DNA of 64,000 nt, taken from assembly GCF_021602345.1 (NCBI RefSeq), contig NZ_BQID01000009.1:62001-126000 (forward strand), given 5' to 3'. This document shows, one piece after another, positions 42,199 through 51,483 of the stretch; the stretch's first letter is position 1; the number at the start of each line of letters is the position of its first letter. This DNA comes from Pseudomonas pharyngis. GTDB taxonomy: Bacteria; Pseudomonadota; Gammaproteobacteria; Pseudomonadales; Pseudomonadaceae. Below the pieces are notes generated by a model. It made no database searches and was not told the DNA's origin. It worked only from the letters and a program-made list of their open reading frames with translations. The translations under genes were made by a program, and so were the position numbers.

Positions 42199-42903
42199 GT
42201 GATTACTTCATCAACCGTCGTCAACTCAGTGGTAGAAAAACTTCGGGCGGCGCTGGCCCGTGGTCAGTGGCGCTCCGGCGAGATGCTGCCGGGCCAGCGC
42301 GAACTGGCCGAACAACTGGGCATCAGCCGCCCGAGCCTGCGTGAAGCGGTGATCGTGCTGGAAACCCTCGGTCTGGTGCGCTCGATGCCAGGCAAAGGCG
42401 TGGTGGTGCTCGACGCACAGGCCAGTGACAGCCAAAGCCACGACAACGCGGTAGCCGGCGCCAGTCTCGAAGACGTGCTGCAACTGCGCTACACCCTCGA
42501 GCCGTTCATCGTCGGGCTGGTGGCGCAGTCAATCAGCAGCAAGGAAGTCGGGCAACTGCGCCTGACCCTGATGGACATGCGCGAAGCCCTCGAAGCCGGC
42601 GACAGCGAAGCCGGCGTCAGCGCTTATATCGCGTTTCACGAAGAACTGTTCACCCTGACCTCGAACCCGATTTTCCAGAGCGTGGTGCAACAGACCAGCA
42701 ACGCTCTCAAGCAAAGCGCCGAAGTGCTGCGCAATTCGCCGGAGCACCTGGCCGAACGCCTTGAAGAAAACGAAGCCGTGGTGCGCGCGATCCGCAGCAA
42801 GAACAGCGCCCAGGCCAGTGCTGAAATGCGCCGGCACATTTTGCGTGAAGGCCAGCGGATGGGCATCGAGCTGAATATTCCGGATGACAACCTGAGCCAC
42901 TGA
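42199..42903 (+). CDS. GntR/FadR-family transcriptional regulator (first of two)
   Basis: The GTG at 42199 starts a 234-aa regulator. The winged helix, with LPGQRELAEQLGISRPSLRE, occupies residues 15-65 and the FCD ligand domain residues 85-225. In FCD the His in AFHEELF and in RRHILRE are seen, but the third position carries Asn (EENEAVV), so the metal site may be altered. It lies 49 bp after the transporter. Local regulation of that gene is inferred, with TGGTCAGACCG as a candidate operator. Confidence 0.88.
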   Translation: MITSSTVVNSVVEKLRAALARGQWRSGEMLPGQRELAEQLGISRPSLREAVIVLETLGLVRSMPGKGVVVLDAQASDSQSHDNAVAGASLEDVLQLRYTLEPFIVGLVAQSISSKEVGQLRLTLMDMREALEAGDSEAGVSAYIAFHEELFTLTSNPIFQSVVQQTSNALKQSAEVLRNSPEHLAERLEENEAVVRAIRSKNSAQASAEMRRHILREGQRMGIELNIPDDNLSH

Positions 42904-42927
42904 AACGCCTTACACAGGAGACCGGCC

Positions 42928-43638
42928 ATGAACAGTCTTGCCACGCCGTCGCACCCTCGCCCGACCTCGGCGGCCCTGCCCTTCTCCCGCCTGCACGCGC
43001 CGGTGGACGGTCTGTATCCGCGCCTGTTCGACGCAATCCTCGAACAGCGCATCGATGCTGCCAGCCGTTTCACCGAAGAAAGTCTCAAGCAGATGTTTGG
43101 CGTCAGCCGCGCCGACGTGCGCCGGGCGCTGACCCAGCTGTCCCACGAACAGATCATCGTGCTGCGGACCAACCATCGGCCGCGTGTTGCTGCGCCGGAC
43201 GCCGAGCAGACACGTCAGGCACTGCACGCCCGGCGACTGGCCGAGAACACGCTGGTGCGGTTGGCTTGTCAGCATGCGCAGGCTGAAGATCTGAAGCGCC
43301 TGCGCGCCTTGATCGAAGGTGAGCGCCAGGCTGTGGATAAAGATCGACGCGGGGCGGCGATTCGCCTGTCCGGGGAGTTTCATGTGCAGCTGGCGAAAAT
43401 GGCGCGGAATGCACCGTTGACGCATTTTCTCGGCACGCTGGTGCCGCTGACCTCACTGGCGATTGCGCGATGCAGTAAGCAGACGCACAGCTGTTGCGCG
43501 TGGGAGGAACACTTGGCAATTGTCGAGGCGGTGGAGCGGGGAGATATTTCAAAAGCCGGCATGCTGATGAATCGGCATCTGGATCATCTTGAGCAGACGT
43601 TGCTGGGTTCAGAATCTGAATATTGTGTTGCTGGTTAG
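42928..43638 (+). CDS. GntR-family transcriptional regulator (second of two)
   Basis: The 236-aa protein has a CAGGAGACC ribosome site and follows the first regulator by 24 bp. The winged helix holds RFTEESLKQMFGVSRADVRRAL. The FCD domain keeps a full set of metal-type histidines: GEFHVQLA, WEEHLAIVEA and NRHLDHLE. It is only distantly related to its neighbour, so this is not a recent duplication. A cluster of cysteines (CSKQTHSCC) lies in the FCD domain. Confidence 0.86.
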   Translation: MNSLATPSHPRPTSAALPFSRLHAPVDGLYPRLFDAILEQRIDAASRFTEESLKQMFGVSRADVRRALTQLSHEQIIVLRTNHRPRVAAPDAEQTRQALHARRLAENTLVRLACQHAQAEDLKRLRALIEGERQAVDKDRRGAAIRLSGEFHVQLAKMARNAPLTHFLGTLVPLTSLAIARCSKQTHSCCAWEEHLAIVEAVERGDISKAGMLMNRHLDHLEQTLLGSESEYCVAG

Positions 43639-43644
43639 AACGCC

Positions 43645-43727
43645 TTCGCGAGCAAGCCCGCTCCCACAATGAACTGCATTCTTCCTGACAGAATGCGATC
43701 TACTGTGGGAGCGGGCTTGCTCGCGAA
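43645..43727. repeat. REPIN downstream of the second GntR gene
   Basis: Two exact 23-base REP arms, 43645-43667 and 43705-43727, are inverted around a 37-base spacer. It lies between the convergent GntR and COG0523 GTPase genes. Confidence 0.92.
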
Positions 43728-43751
43728 GAGGCCCTTCGAGCCTCCACAAAT

Positions 43752-44732
43752 TCAGTTTTGCTGTGCAGCCACCCTGGCAAACCCCGCCCGAATTTTCTCT
43801 TCCGGCAAATCGTCGGCGATAAACACGATCACGCTTTCCCGAGCCTCGCCCTCGGCCCACTCGGTGTCCCAGTCGAAGCCGTAGAGTTTCAGCACACCCT
43901 GGAACACCAGCCGCCGATCTTCACCGGCAATGTTCAACACGCCCTTGTAACGCAGCAACTGCTTGCCGTGCGCATCCAGCAGTTCATTCATGAATTCGCT
44001 GAGCTGATCGATATCCAGCGGCTGGTCGGTACGCAGCACCAGACTGGAAATCCGGTCGATGGACGGCGCCTTGCTGACCGGTCGCAGACTCACCCCGCCG
44101 CCGAGATCGGCGTTCAGGTTGAAACCGCGCACATCGAGCAGCTCGGCCAGATCGATGTTGCCGTGCTCTACCACGCGGATCGGCGCACGGCGGTTGATGC
44201 GGGTCAGGCGCTCGCTGAGCGCCGTGAACGCGGCCTCGTCCACCAGATCGGTCTTGCTCACCAGCAAGCGGTCGGCAAAACCGATCTGCGCCTGGGCGAT
44301 GGTCTGGGTCAGGTGCAGCTCGGCATGGGCCGCATCCACAAGGGTGATGATGCCGTCGAGCAAATAGCGTTCGCGCAGCTCTTCGTCGATGAAAAAGGTC
44401 TGCGCCACCGGGGCCGGGTCGGCCAGGCCGGTGCATTCGATGACCAGCCGATCAAAGGCGATTTCGCCGCTGTCCAGCCGTTCGAGCAGCAGGTACAGAG
44501 CCTTGGTCAGGTCGGTGTGGATGGTGCAGCAGACGCAGCCGTTGGCCAGGGTCATGACTTGCACCGGCTCGTCGCCCAGCAATTGGGTGTCGATGCCGGC
44601 GTCGCTGAATTCGTTTTCGATCACGGCGATTTTCAGGCCGTGCTCGGCTTTCAACAGATGGCGCAGCAAAGTGGTCTTGCCGGCGCCGAGGAAACCGCTG
44701 AGTACCGTTACAGGTATTGGAGAAGACAACAT
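43752..44732 (-). CDS. COG0523/CobW-family metal-chaperone GTPase (YjiA-like)
   Basis: The 326-aa G3E GTPase has Walker A GFLGAGKTTLLRHLL at residues 13-27, the metal-binding NGCVCC motif near residue 66, and the ECTGLADP motif. These proteins hand zinc, cobalt or iron to target proteins. No Zur or riboswitch site is seen upstream. It lies in the cobW - ybdD - cstA order also seen in PAO1 (from memory) and E. coli (yjiA-yjiX-btsT), which points to the YjiA subgroup rather than the vitamin B12 enzyme CobW. Confidence 0.92.
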   Translation of the reverse strand: MLSSPIPVTVLSGFLGAGKTTLLRHLLKAEHGLKIAVIENEFSDAGIDTQLLGDEPVQVMTLANGCVCCTIHTDLTKALYLLLERLDSGEIAFDRLVIECTGLADPAPVAQTFFIDEELRERYLLDGIITLVDAAHAELHLTQTIAQAQIGFADRLLVSKTDLVDEAAFTALSERLTRINRRAPIRVVEHGNIDLAELLDVRGFNLNADLGGGVSLRPVSKAPSIDRISSLVLRTDQPLDIDQLSEFMNELLDAHGKQLLRYKGVLNIAGEDRRLVFQGVLKLYGFDWDTEWAEGEARESVIVFIADDLPEEKIRAGFARVAAQQN

Positions 44733-44771
44733 CGATCCCCTTCACGAAATTGATGAGCAACACAAAACAAA

Positions 44772-44861
44772 TGTGGGAGCGGGCTTGCTCGCGAGGGGGT
44801 CGTGTCAGTCGACATCATTGCTCAATGACACACCACTTTCGCGAGCAAGCCCGCTCCCACA
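44772..44861. repeat. REPIN between the GTPase and YbdD-like genes
   Basis: Exact 23-base REP arms at 44772-44794 and 44839-44861 are inverted around a 44-base spacer. The REPIN lies within the otherwise gene-free 160 bases of the co-directional cstA-ybdD-GTPase run. Confidence 0.92.
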
Positions 44862-44891
44862 GGGGGATTGCATCAACCGAAGGCTGTCAGA

Positions 44892-45089
44892 TCAACAGCA
44901 CTTCGGCCCACCCTTGCCACCGTAACGGGCTTCCTGACGTTCACGAAAGAACATCTCGTAGCTCATCACCGGTTTGTCCGGGTGTTTGGTCTGCATATGC
45001 TCGACGTAGGTGTCGTAGTCGGGCATGCCGACCATCAGGCGCGCGGCCTGACCGAGGTATTTACCGAGGCGACTCAGGTCATTGAACAT
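44892..45089 (-). CDS. YbdD/YjiX family small protein
   Basis: The 65-aa protein contains [20 protein letters not shown] and the family's [20 protein letters not shown] segment, and ends in GGKGGPKCC. It is the usual partner encoded after CstA/BtsT peptide or pyruvate transporters and is needed for transport by them in E. coli, as reported. The start lies 15 bp after the cstA stop, consistent with one transcript. Confidence 0.93.
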   Translation of the reverse strand: MFNDLSRLGKYLGQAARLMVGMPDYDTYVEHMQTKHPDKPVMSYEMFFRERQEARYGGKGGPKCC

Positions 45090-45104
45090 GCTGCAATCCT
45101 CTGG

Positions 45105-47171
45105 TTACGCGTCCGGCAGGGCCTGGAATGGCGATTCTTTGTCCGTACGCTCTTTTTTGCCCCAGGCGGCGATGCCGACCTTGAGCGCATAGAACAGGAT
45201 GCTGAATACCACGAACAGGAACAGCGCGGTCAATGTGGCGTTGGTGTAGGCGTTGAAGATCACGTGCTGCATCTGCTCGACGTTCTTGGCCGGAGCGAGC
45301 ACCTGACCCGCGGCCAGTGCGTCGTTGTATTTCTTGGCCAGCGACAGGAAGCCGATCGCCGGGTTGGCGTCGAACAGCTTGATGAAGCCAGCAGTCGTGG
45401 TGCAGATCAGCAGCCAGGTGGCCGGCAACAGGGTGACCCAGATGTAGCGCTGGCGCTTCATCTTGATCAGGACCACGGTGCCGAGCATCAGCGCGATACC
45501 GGCGAGCATCTGGTTGGAGATGCCGAACAGCGGCCACAGGGTGTTGATACCACCCAGCGGATCGATCACGCCCTGATACAGCAACCAGCCCCACATCGCC
45601 ACACAACCGGCGGTGGCGATCAGGTTGGCGGTCCAGGATTCGGTACGTTTCAGTGCCGGTACGAAGGAGCCGAGCAGGTCCTGCAGCATGAAGCGCCCGG
45701 CACGGGTGCCGGCGTCCACAGCGGTCAGGATGAACAGCGCTTCGAACAGGATCGCGAAGTGGTACCAGAACGCCATGGTGTTTTCACCCGGCAGGACACT
45801 GTGCAGGATCTGCGCGATACCGACCGCCAGGGTCGGCGCACCACCGGCACGGGCCAGGATGGTGGTTTCGCCGATGTCATGCGCCACGGCTTGCAAGGCT
45901 TCCGGGGTAATTGCAAAGCCCCAGTTGCTGACTGCGGTTGCCACGGACACCACGTCACCGCCGACCACGGCGGCCGGACTGTTCATGGCGAAGTACACGC
46001 CCGGCTCAATTACCGAGGCAGCGACCATGGCCATGATGGCCACGAACGATTCCATCAGCATGCCGCCGTAACCGATGTAGCGGGCGTTGGTTTCGTTATC
46101 CAACAGCTTCGGCGTGGTCCCGGAAGAGATCAGCGCGTGGAAGCCCGATACCGCACCGCAGGCAATGGTGATGAACAGGAACGGGAACAGACCGCCCTTC
46201 CACACCGGACCGGTGCCGTCGACGAACTGGGTCAGCGCCGGCATTTTCAGCTCGGGCATGGTCACCAGGATGCCGATCGCCAGAGCGACGATGGTACCGA
46301 TCTTGAGGAAGGTGGAGAGGTAGTCACGCGGTGCAAGGATCAACCACACCGGGAGCACGGCGGCGACAAAGCCATAACCGATCAACATCCAGGTAATTTG
46401 CACACCGGTGAAGCTGAAGGCTTTGGCCCAGACCGGATCGGCGGCAATCTGCCCACCGAGCCAGATCGAACCCAGCAGCAGCAACACGCCGACTACCGAG
46501 ATCTCGCCGATGCGGCCCGGACGGATGTAGCGCATGTAGATGCCCATGAACATCGCGATCGGGATGGTCGCCATCACGGTGAAGATGCCCCACGGGCTTT
46601 CAGCCAGGGCTTTGACCACGATCAGCGCCAGCACCGCGAGGATGATGATCATGATCAGGAAGCAGCCGAACAGGGCAATGGTGCCGGGGATGCGGCCCAT
46701 TTCTTCACGCACCATGTCGCCCAGGGAACGGCCGTTGCGACGGGTCGACATGAACAGAACCATGAAGTCCTGCACCGCGCCCGCCAGCACCACGCCGGCG
46801 ATCAGCCACAGCGTGCCGGGCAGATAGCCCATCTGCGCCGCCAGTACCGGGCCGACCAGCGGCCCCGCGCCGGCGATGGCTGCGAAGTGGTGACCGAAAA
46901 GAATGTGTTTGTTGGTTGGAACGTAGTCCAGACCGTCGTTGTTGAGCACGGCGGGGGTGGCCCGACGCGGATCGAGTTGCATCACATTGTTAGCGATGAA
47001 CAGACTGTAGTAACGGTACGCAACCAGATAAATGGCCACGGCGGCGACCACAATCCACAAGGCGTTGATCGCCTCGCCTCGGCGCAATGCCACTACGCCC
47101 AGGGCGCACGCTCCTACGATTGCCAGCAGCAGCCAGGGTAAGTGGCGTAGCAGGCTATTATTATTTTTCAT
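45105..47171 (-). CDS. cstA: CstA/BtsT-family pyruvate/peptide transporter
   Basis: The ATG at 47171 (MKNNNSLLRHLPWLLLAIVG), with GGAA upstream, gives 688 aa; a longer in-frame reading is unlikely. About 16-18 membrane helices are present. Conserved segments include HFAAIAGAGPLVGPVLAAQM, STRRNGRSLGDMVREE and GTRAGRFMLQDLLG. E. coli members import pyruvate (BtsT) or peptides (CstA). Paired with the YbdD-like gene. In Pseudomonas the substrate is most likely pyruvate, but this is inferred. Confidence 0.93.
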   Translation of the reverse strand: MKNNNSLLRHLPWLLLAIVGACALGVVALRRGEAINALWIVVAAVAIYLVAYRYYSLFIANNVMQLDPRRATPAVLNNDGLDYVPTNKHILFGHHFAAIAGAGPLVGPVLAAQMGYLPGTLWLIAGVVLAGAVQDFMVLFMSTRRNGRSLGDMVREEMGRIPGTIALFGCFLIMIIILAVLALIVVKALAESPWGIFTVMATIPIAMFMGIYMRYIRPGRIGEISVVGVLLLLGSIWLGGQIAADPVWAKAFSFTGVQITWMLIGYGFVAAVLPVWLILAPRDYLSTFLKIGTIVALAIGILVTMPELKMPALTQFVDGTGPVWKGGLFPFLFITIACGAVSGFHALISSGTTPKLLDNETNARYIGYGGMLMESFVAIMAMVAASVIEPGVYFAMNSPAAVVGGDVVSVATAVSNWGFAITPEALQAVAHDIGETTILARAGGAPTLAVGIAQILHSVLPGENTMAFWYHFAILFEALFILTAVDAGTRAGRFMLQDLLGSFVPALKRTESWTANLIATAGCVAMWGWLLYQGVIDPLGGINTLWPLFGISNQMLAGIALMLGTVVLIKMKRQRYIWVTLLPATWLLICTTTAGFIKLFDANPAIGFLSLAKKYNDALAAGQVLAPAKNVEQMQHVIFNAYTNATLTALFLFVVFSILFYALKVGIAAWGKKERTDKESPFQALPDA

Positions 47172-47330
47172 TTTATTATTCCAGCCAGGGTGGACAAGAA
47201 AGACAGCCACCCCGAGTTTAGCGCTGTTGGCGGCAAAGGCCATACCCCGACATTGGTCTAGACAGTCCATTCGTTGGCAACACCCCGCCGGTCGGGTCTA
47301 TAGTCAGCTGACCTTCCTGAGGATTGCGCC

Positions 47331-47699
47331 ATGAGCGAGCACCCGTCCGAGCGTCGCCGCTTCAAACGTATCGCTTTCGATGCCCGAACCGAATTGAGCC
47401 AGGGCGAGTACATCTGGCCGGTGAAGCTGATCGATCTGTCGCTCAAGGGGCTGTTGATCGAGCGGCCCGAGCCCTGGCTGGGCAATCCCGAGCAGGATTT
47501 TTTCGTCGACATTCATTTGAGCGAGGACGTACACATCGAGATGGATGTGCAACTGGCGCATGAAGATCACGGCCAGCTCGGTTTCGTGTGTCGGCATATC
47601 AGTCTGGAGTCGATTCAGCGCCTGCGTCGCCTGATCGAACTCAATCTGGCCGACGAAACCGAACTGGAACGCGAGCTCGGGGCGCTGATAGACGTCTGA
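47331..47699 (+). CDS. mapZ: PilZ-domain c-di-GMP adaptor (MapZ-like)
   Basis: The 122-aa single-domain PilZ protein has the two c-di-GMP motifs, ERRRFKRIAF (RxxxR) near residue 7 and DLSLKGLLIE (DxSxxG) near residue 36. PAO1 PA4608, at this position, is MapZ, which binds CheR1 and inhibits chemoreceptor methylation when loaded with c-di-GMP. MorA in this window could supply that signal. It is divergent from cstA, and its stop directly abuts the convergent radA stop with no spacer. Confidence 0.9.
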   Translation: MSEHPSERRRFKRIAFDARTELSQGEYIWPVKLIDLSLKGLLIERPEPWLGNPEQDFFVDIHLSEDVHIEMDVQLAHEDHGQLGFVCRHISLESIQRLRRLIELNLADETELERELGALIDV

Positions 47700-49067
47700 T
47701 CACTCGAACAACGAGTCCAGCGCCTGCTCCAGGCGCGTCACCGCAATGATCTGCAAGCCTGGCGGCGCTTCCTTCGGCGCATTGCCCTTGGGCACAATCG
47801 CGCGCTTGAAGCCGTGCTTGGCGGCTTCCTTCAAACGCTCCTGGCCGCTTGGCACCGGGCGCACTTCGCCGGACAGGCCGACTTCGCCGAACACCAGCAA
47901 GTCATGGGGCAAAGGACGGTTGCGCAGGCTCGACATGACGGCGGCCATCAAGGCCAGGTCAGACGCGGTTTCCAGCACCTTCACCCCGCCGACCACGTTG
48001 AGGAACACGTCCTGATCGTGAGTCGGAATGCCGCCATGCCGGTGCAACACCGCCAACAGCATCGCCAGACGATTCTGGTCCAGACCCAGCGTGACCCGAC
48101 GCGGGTTGGCCAGATGACTGTCATCCACCAGCGCCTGGACTTCCACCAGCATCGGCCGAGTACCTTCCCACGTCGCCATCACCACACTGCCCGGAACTTC
48201 TTCCTGAGCACGGGTGAGAAAAATCGCCGAAGGGTTGGAGACTTCTTTCAGGCCCTTGTCAGTCATGCCGAACACGCCCAGCTCGTTGACCGCGCCGAAA
48301 CGGTTTTTCACCGCTCGCAGCAAACGCAACCGACCGTCGGACTCACCTTCGAAATACAGCACGGTATCGACCATGTGCTCCAGAACCCGCGGCCCTGCGA
48401 GCGCGCCTTCCTTGGTCACGTGGCCGACCAGGAAAATCGCCGTGCCGCTTTGCTTGGCGTAACGCACCAGCAACGCCGCACTTTCGCGCACCTGGGATAC
48501 GCCGCCCGGCGCCGATTGCAATTGTTCGGTGAAAATCGTCTGGATCGAGTCGATCACCATCACCTTGGGTTTTTCCTGGCGGGCGGTGGCGATGATGGTT
48601 TCGATACAGGTTTCGGTCATGACCCGCAGTTGATCCTGCGGCAGACCCAGACGACGTGCACGCATGGCGACCTGTTGCTGGGATTCCTCACCGGTAACGT
48701 AAAGCGCCGGCATGGTCTTGGCGAGGTTGCACAGGGTCTGCAGCAGAATCGTCGACTTGCCAATGCCCGGGTCGCCGCCGATCAGCACCACCGAACCGTC
48801 CACCAGACCACCGCCGAGCACGCGGTCGAGCTCGCCGGAGGCTGTGGAAAAACGTGGAATCTCTTCGATGCTGACTTCGGCCAGGGTCTTGATCTGGGCT
48901 TGCTGCCCGGCCCAGCCGGTGCGCCCGCTCGGGGCGGCGGCAGCGCCGCTCTCGACCATGGTTTCGGTCAGGGTGTTCCAGGCGCCGCATTCGCCGCATT
49001 GCCCGGCCCATTTGGGAAAGGTTGCGCCGCACTCGGTGCAGCCGTACATGCGCTTGGCCTTGGCCAT
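47700..49067 (-). CDS. radA: DNA repair protein RadA
   Basis: The start at 49067 (MAKAKRMYGCTECGATFPKW) gives 455 aa. An N-terminal C4 zinc finger (CTECGATFPKWAGQCGECGAW) precedes a RecA-like ATPase with Walker A GGDPGIGKST and the RadA-specific KNRFGAVNELGVF motif. The C-terminal third is Lon-like but proteolytically inactive. RadA promotes branch migration in recombination. It lies 143 bp downstream of katB on the same strand. Confidence 0.96.
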   Translation of the reverse strand: MAKAKRMYGCTECGATFPKWAGQCGECGAWNTLTETMVESGAAAAPSGRTGWAGQQAQIKTLAEVSIEEIPRFSTASGELDRVLGGGLVDGSVVLIGGDPGIGKSTILLQTLCNLAKTMPALYVTGEESQQQVAMRARRLGLPQDQLRVMTETCIETIIATARQEKPKVMVIDSIQTIFTEQLQSAPGGVSQVRESAALLVRYAKQSGTAIFLVGHVTKEGALAGPRVLEHMVDTVLYFEGESDGRLRLLRAVKNRFGAVNELGVFGMTDKGLKEVSNPSAIFLTRAQEEVPGSVVMATWEGTRPMLVEVQALVDDSHLANPRRVTLGLDQNRLAMLLAVLHRHGGIPTHDQDVFLNVVGGVKVLETASDLALMAAVMSSLRNRPLPHDLLVFGEVGLSGEVRPVPSGQERLKEAAKHGFKRAIVPKGNAPKEAPPGLQIIAVTRLEQALDSLFE

Positions 49068-49210
49068 CTGAACCCCCGACAAAAACCGCGATGATAACGC
49101 AGCCATCGTCGATCAGCGCGGCGCAGCGGGATGGATTTCTCCGCTGGCCAGACGCGCGGCGCTGCTGTCGGTCAATCCCCGACAATTGCCGGGGCTTGAA
49201 AGGGTCGCTG

Positions 49211-50752
49211 TCAGTCGACCAGTTTGGCGGCCAGGGCCTTGACCCGCTCCAGGTCACCCTTGGCCACTTTGGTCACACCGGCGCCGTATTCCGGATCCGC
49301 CTTATAAAGGAAGGACAGCATGATGTGCTTGCTCTCGTCGTCGGTACCCGCCAGCGAACCGCCGAAGCTCTCGATCAGGTCCTGACGTTCCTTCTTGCTG
49401 AACGAGCGATACAGATCGCCAGCCTGCTTGAAGTTCTGCTCACGCTGGATCTTCACCTGTTGCGTGCTGCCCTGCAGCGCGGTCTGGCTGTAGCGCGCAC
49501 CTGGCGTCTCTTCACGTGGTTGCAGACGGCTTGGCTGATAGTTGACGCCCGAGGTGCTCGCACCGGCATTCATCGCGCCATCCTGATTGCCATTGTTGAC
49601 TGCAGTTTTGGCAGCATTGATCGGCAATTGCAGGGCATTGGCGCCGAGGCGATACATTTGCGTATCGGCATAGGCAAATATCCGACCCTGAAGTAAACGG
49701 TCTTCCGAGGGCTCGATGCCCGGCACCACATTCGATGGCGCCATGGCCACTTGTTCGGTTTCCTGGAAGACATTAGAAGGATTGCGGTTCAAGACCATTT
49801 GTCCAACTTTTCGCTCTGGAATACCTGGCCAGATCTTGGTTGCATCAAGAGGATCGAAATCAAACTTGGACAAATCTTGCGGATTCAAGACCTGGATGTA
49901 CAAGTCCCACTTAGGAAAGTTGCCGCTGTTAATATTTGTTACTAAATCGTGAGTCATGTGACTGTAATCACGGCCCTGAACTTGCACAACTTGTTGCGGA
50001 TCGAGATTCTTGATGCCCTGCAAACTTCTCCAATGGAACTTCACATAGTGCACATCGCCCTTGGCATTGACCAACTTGTAAGCGTGCACACTGTTACCGT
50101 CCATCTCCCGATAACTGGCCGGAGTTCCCGAGTTGGAATACAACTCGGTCAATGTGCGGGTGGCTTCCGGTACATGGGAGAAGAAGTCGAAGCGGCGTGA
50201 ATCATCGTCAAGGTTGTTACGTGGATCGGGCTTGAAGGCATGCACCATGTCCGGGAACTTGATCGCATCGCGGATGAAAAACGTCGGGAAGTTGTTGCCC
50301 ACCAGATCCCAGTTGCCGTCAGCGGTGTAGAACTTGGTGGCGAAGCCCCGTGGGTCCCGCAGGGTTTCCGGTGAATGGTTGCCATGCACCACCGCGGAGA
50401 AACGCACGAACACCGGCGTGACCTGGCCGACAGCGAACACCTTGGCCTTGCTCAGATCACTCAGGTCATTGGTCGCGGTGAACGTGCCATGAGCCCCGGT
50501 GCCACGAGCATGCACGACGCGTTCGGGAATGCGTTCGCGGTCGAAGCGTTGCAGCTTCTGGATCAGTTGCACGTCCTGCAACAGTACCGGGCCGGTTGCG
50601 CCGGCAGTTTGTGAGTTCTGGTTGTCGCCGACCGCCGCACCGTTATCCCGGGTCAACGGCGCCGCACTCGCGGAAAGGGTCAGTAGGCCGGCAGTCAATA
50701 AACCGAAGGTATGACGAAGGGAAAAGGCCCTCAGGCCATGCATGGAATTCAT
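49211..50752 (-). CDS. katB: Periplasmic catalase KatB
   Basis: The start at 50752 (MNSMHGLRAFSLRHTFGLLT) has GAGGAG upstream and gives 513 aa, as in PAO1. A signal peptide ends at SASAAP. The clade-3 monofunctional heme catalase has catalytic His in RVVHARGTGAHG, catalytic Asn in GNNFPTFFIRD, and the heme-ligand Tyr in GRIFAYADTQMYRL. It removes H2O2 in the periplasm. P. aeruginosa KatB is OxyR-dependent; I saw no clear OxyR site here. The ankB gene that follows katB in PAO1 is absent. Confidence 0.96.
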   Translation of the reverse strand: MNSMHGLRAFSLRHTFGLLTAGLLTLSASAAPLTRDNGAAVGDNQNSQTAGATGPVLLQDVQLIQKLQRFDRERIPERVVHARGTGAHGTFTATNDLSDLSKAKVFAVGQVTPVFVRFSAVVHGNHSPETLRDPRGFATKFYTADGNWDLVGNNFPTFFIRDAIKFPDMVHAFKPDPRNNLDDDSRRFDFFSHVPEATRTLTELYSNSGTPASYREMDGNSVHAYKLVNAKGDVHYVKFHWRSLQGIKNLDPQQVVQVQGRDYSHMTHDLVTNINSGNFPKWDLYIQVLNPQDLSKFDFDPLDATKIWPGIPERKVGQMVLNRNPSNVFQETEQVAMAPSNVVPGIEPSEDRLLQGRIFAYADTQMYRLGANALQLPINAAKTAVNNGNQDGAMNAGASTSGVNYQPSRLQPREETPGARYSQTALQGSTQQVKIQREQNFKQAGDLYRSFSKKERQDLIESFGGSLAGTDDESKHIMLSFLYKADPEYGAGVTKVAKGDLERVKALAAKLVD

Positions 50753-51037
50753 TTCAGACTCCTCTGTTATTTTGAGGCGCATCCAGGTGCGCCTGCCAGA
50801 GGCTAGAAGCTCAGCTTGCCAAACATAAATAGAAAGTTCGTAACGCGACGATTGAGCATTTTTTCTTGAAGATCAGCACGTTGCAGCGTATTTCGCGCGC
50901 GATTAGTGGCACTTTGCAAACTAATTGCGAAATGGTGTGTCGATAAAAGCGGGCTTTGTAAGAAGGTGTTTCGCGCAGGACGCGTTATGCTGATTTACAC
51001 TGCGTACACCAAACTCATCTGTAACAAGGAAATAACT

Positions 51038-51451
51038 ATGGGCGTGCTCAGCGAGTTCAAGGCCTTCGCGGTCAAAGGCAATGTGGTCGACATGGCCGTC
51101 GGTATCATCATCGGCGCGGCCTTCGGCAAGATTGTTTCGTCATTTGTCGGCGACGTGATCATGCCGCCAATCGGCCTGCTGATCGGTGGGGTGGATTTCA
51201 GTGACCTGGCGATCACCCTCAAGGCTGCCCAGGGCGATGCCCCCGCCGTGATGCTGGCGTATGGCAAGTTCATCCAGAGTGTTCTGGACTTCGTGATCGT
51301 CGCCTTTGCGATCTTCATGGGTGTCAAAGCCATCAATCGCCTGAAGCGTGAAGAAGCCGTGGCTCCTTCCTTGCCACCGGTGCCGACCAAGGAAGAAGAA
51401 CTGCTGGGCGAGATTCGCGATCTGCTCAAGGCCCGGAACAACCAGCCTTGA
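51038..51451 (+). CDS. mscL: Large-conductance mechanosensitive channel MscL
   Basis: The ATG at 51038, with AAGGA upstream, gives 137 aa ([20 protein letters not shown]); longer in-frame starts lie in the promoter region. Two transmembrane helices and the conserved [20 protein letters not shown] pore motif are seen, along with [10 protein letters not shown]. The C-terminal helical bundle has [13 protein letters not shown]. It opens under hypo-osmotic shock. It is divergent from katB. Confidence 0.97.
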   Translation: MGVLSEFKAFAVKGNVVDMAVGIIIGAAFGKIVSSFVGDVIMPPIGLLIGGVDFSDLAITLKAAQGDAPAVMLAYGKFIQSVLDFVIVAFAIFMGVKAINRLKREEAVAPSLPPVPTKEEELLGEIRDLLKARNNQP

Positions 51452-51456
51452 AGACT

Positions 51457-51482
51457 GAAACGGCGCCTTAGGGCGCCGTTTC
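51457..51482. terminator. Terminator between mscL and fpr
   Basis: GAAACGGCGCC pairs with GGCGCCGTTTC around TTAG. It sits between two convergent genes, six bases after mscL and just before the fpr stop, and can serve both. Confidence 0.8.
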
Positions 51483-51483
51483 C

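Noticed and set aside
50753-51037. OxyR-like spacing near 50825-50865 upstream of katB
   Set aside because: ATAG-N7-GTAA-N7-ATTG matches too poorly to call, although OxyR control of katB is expected from P. aeruginosa.
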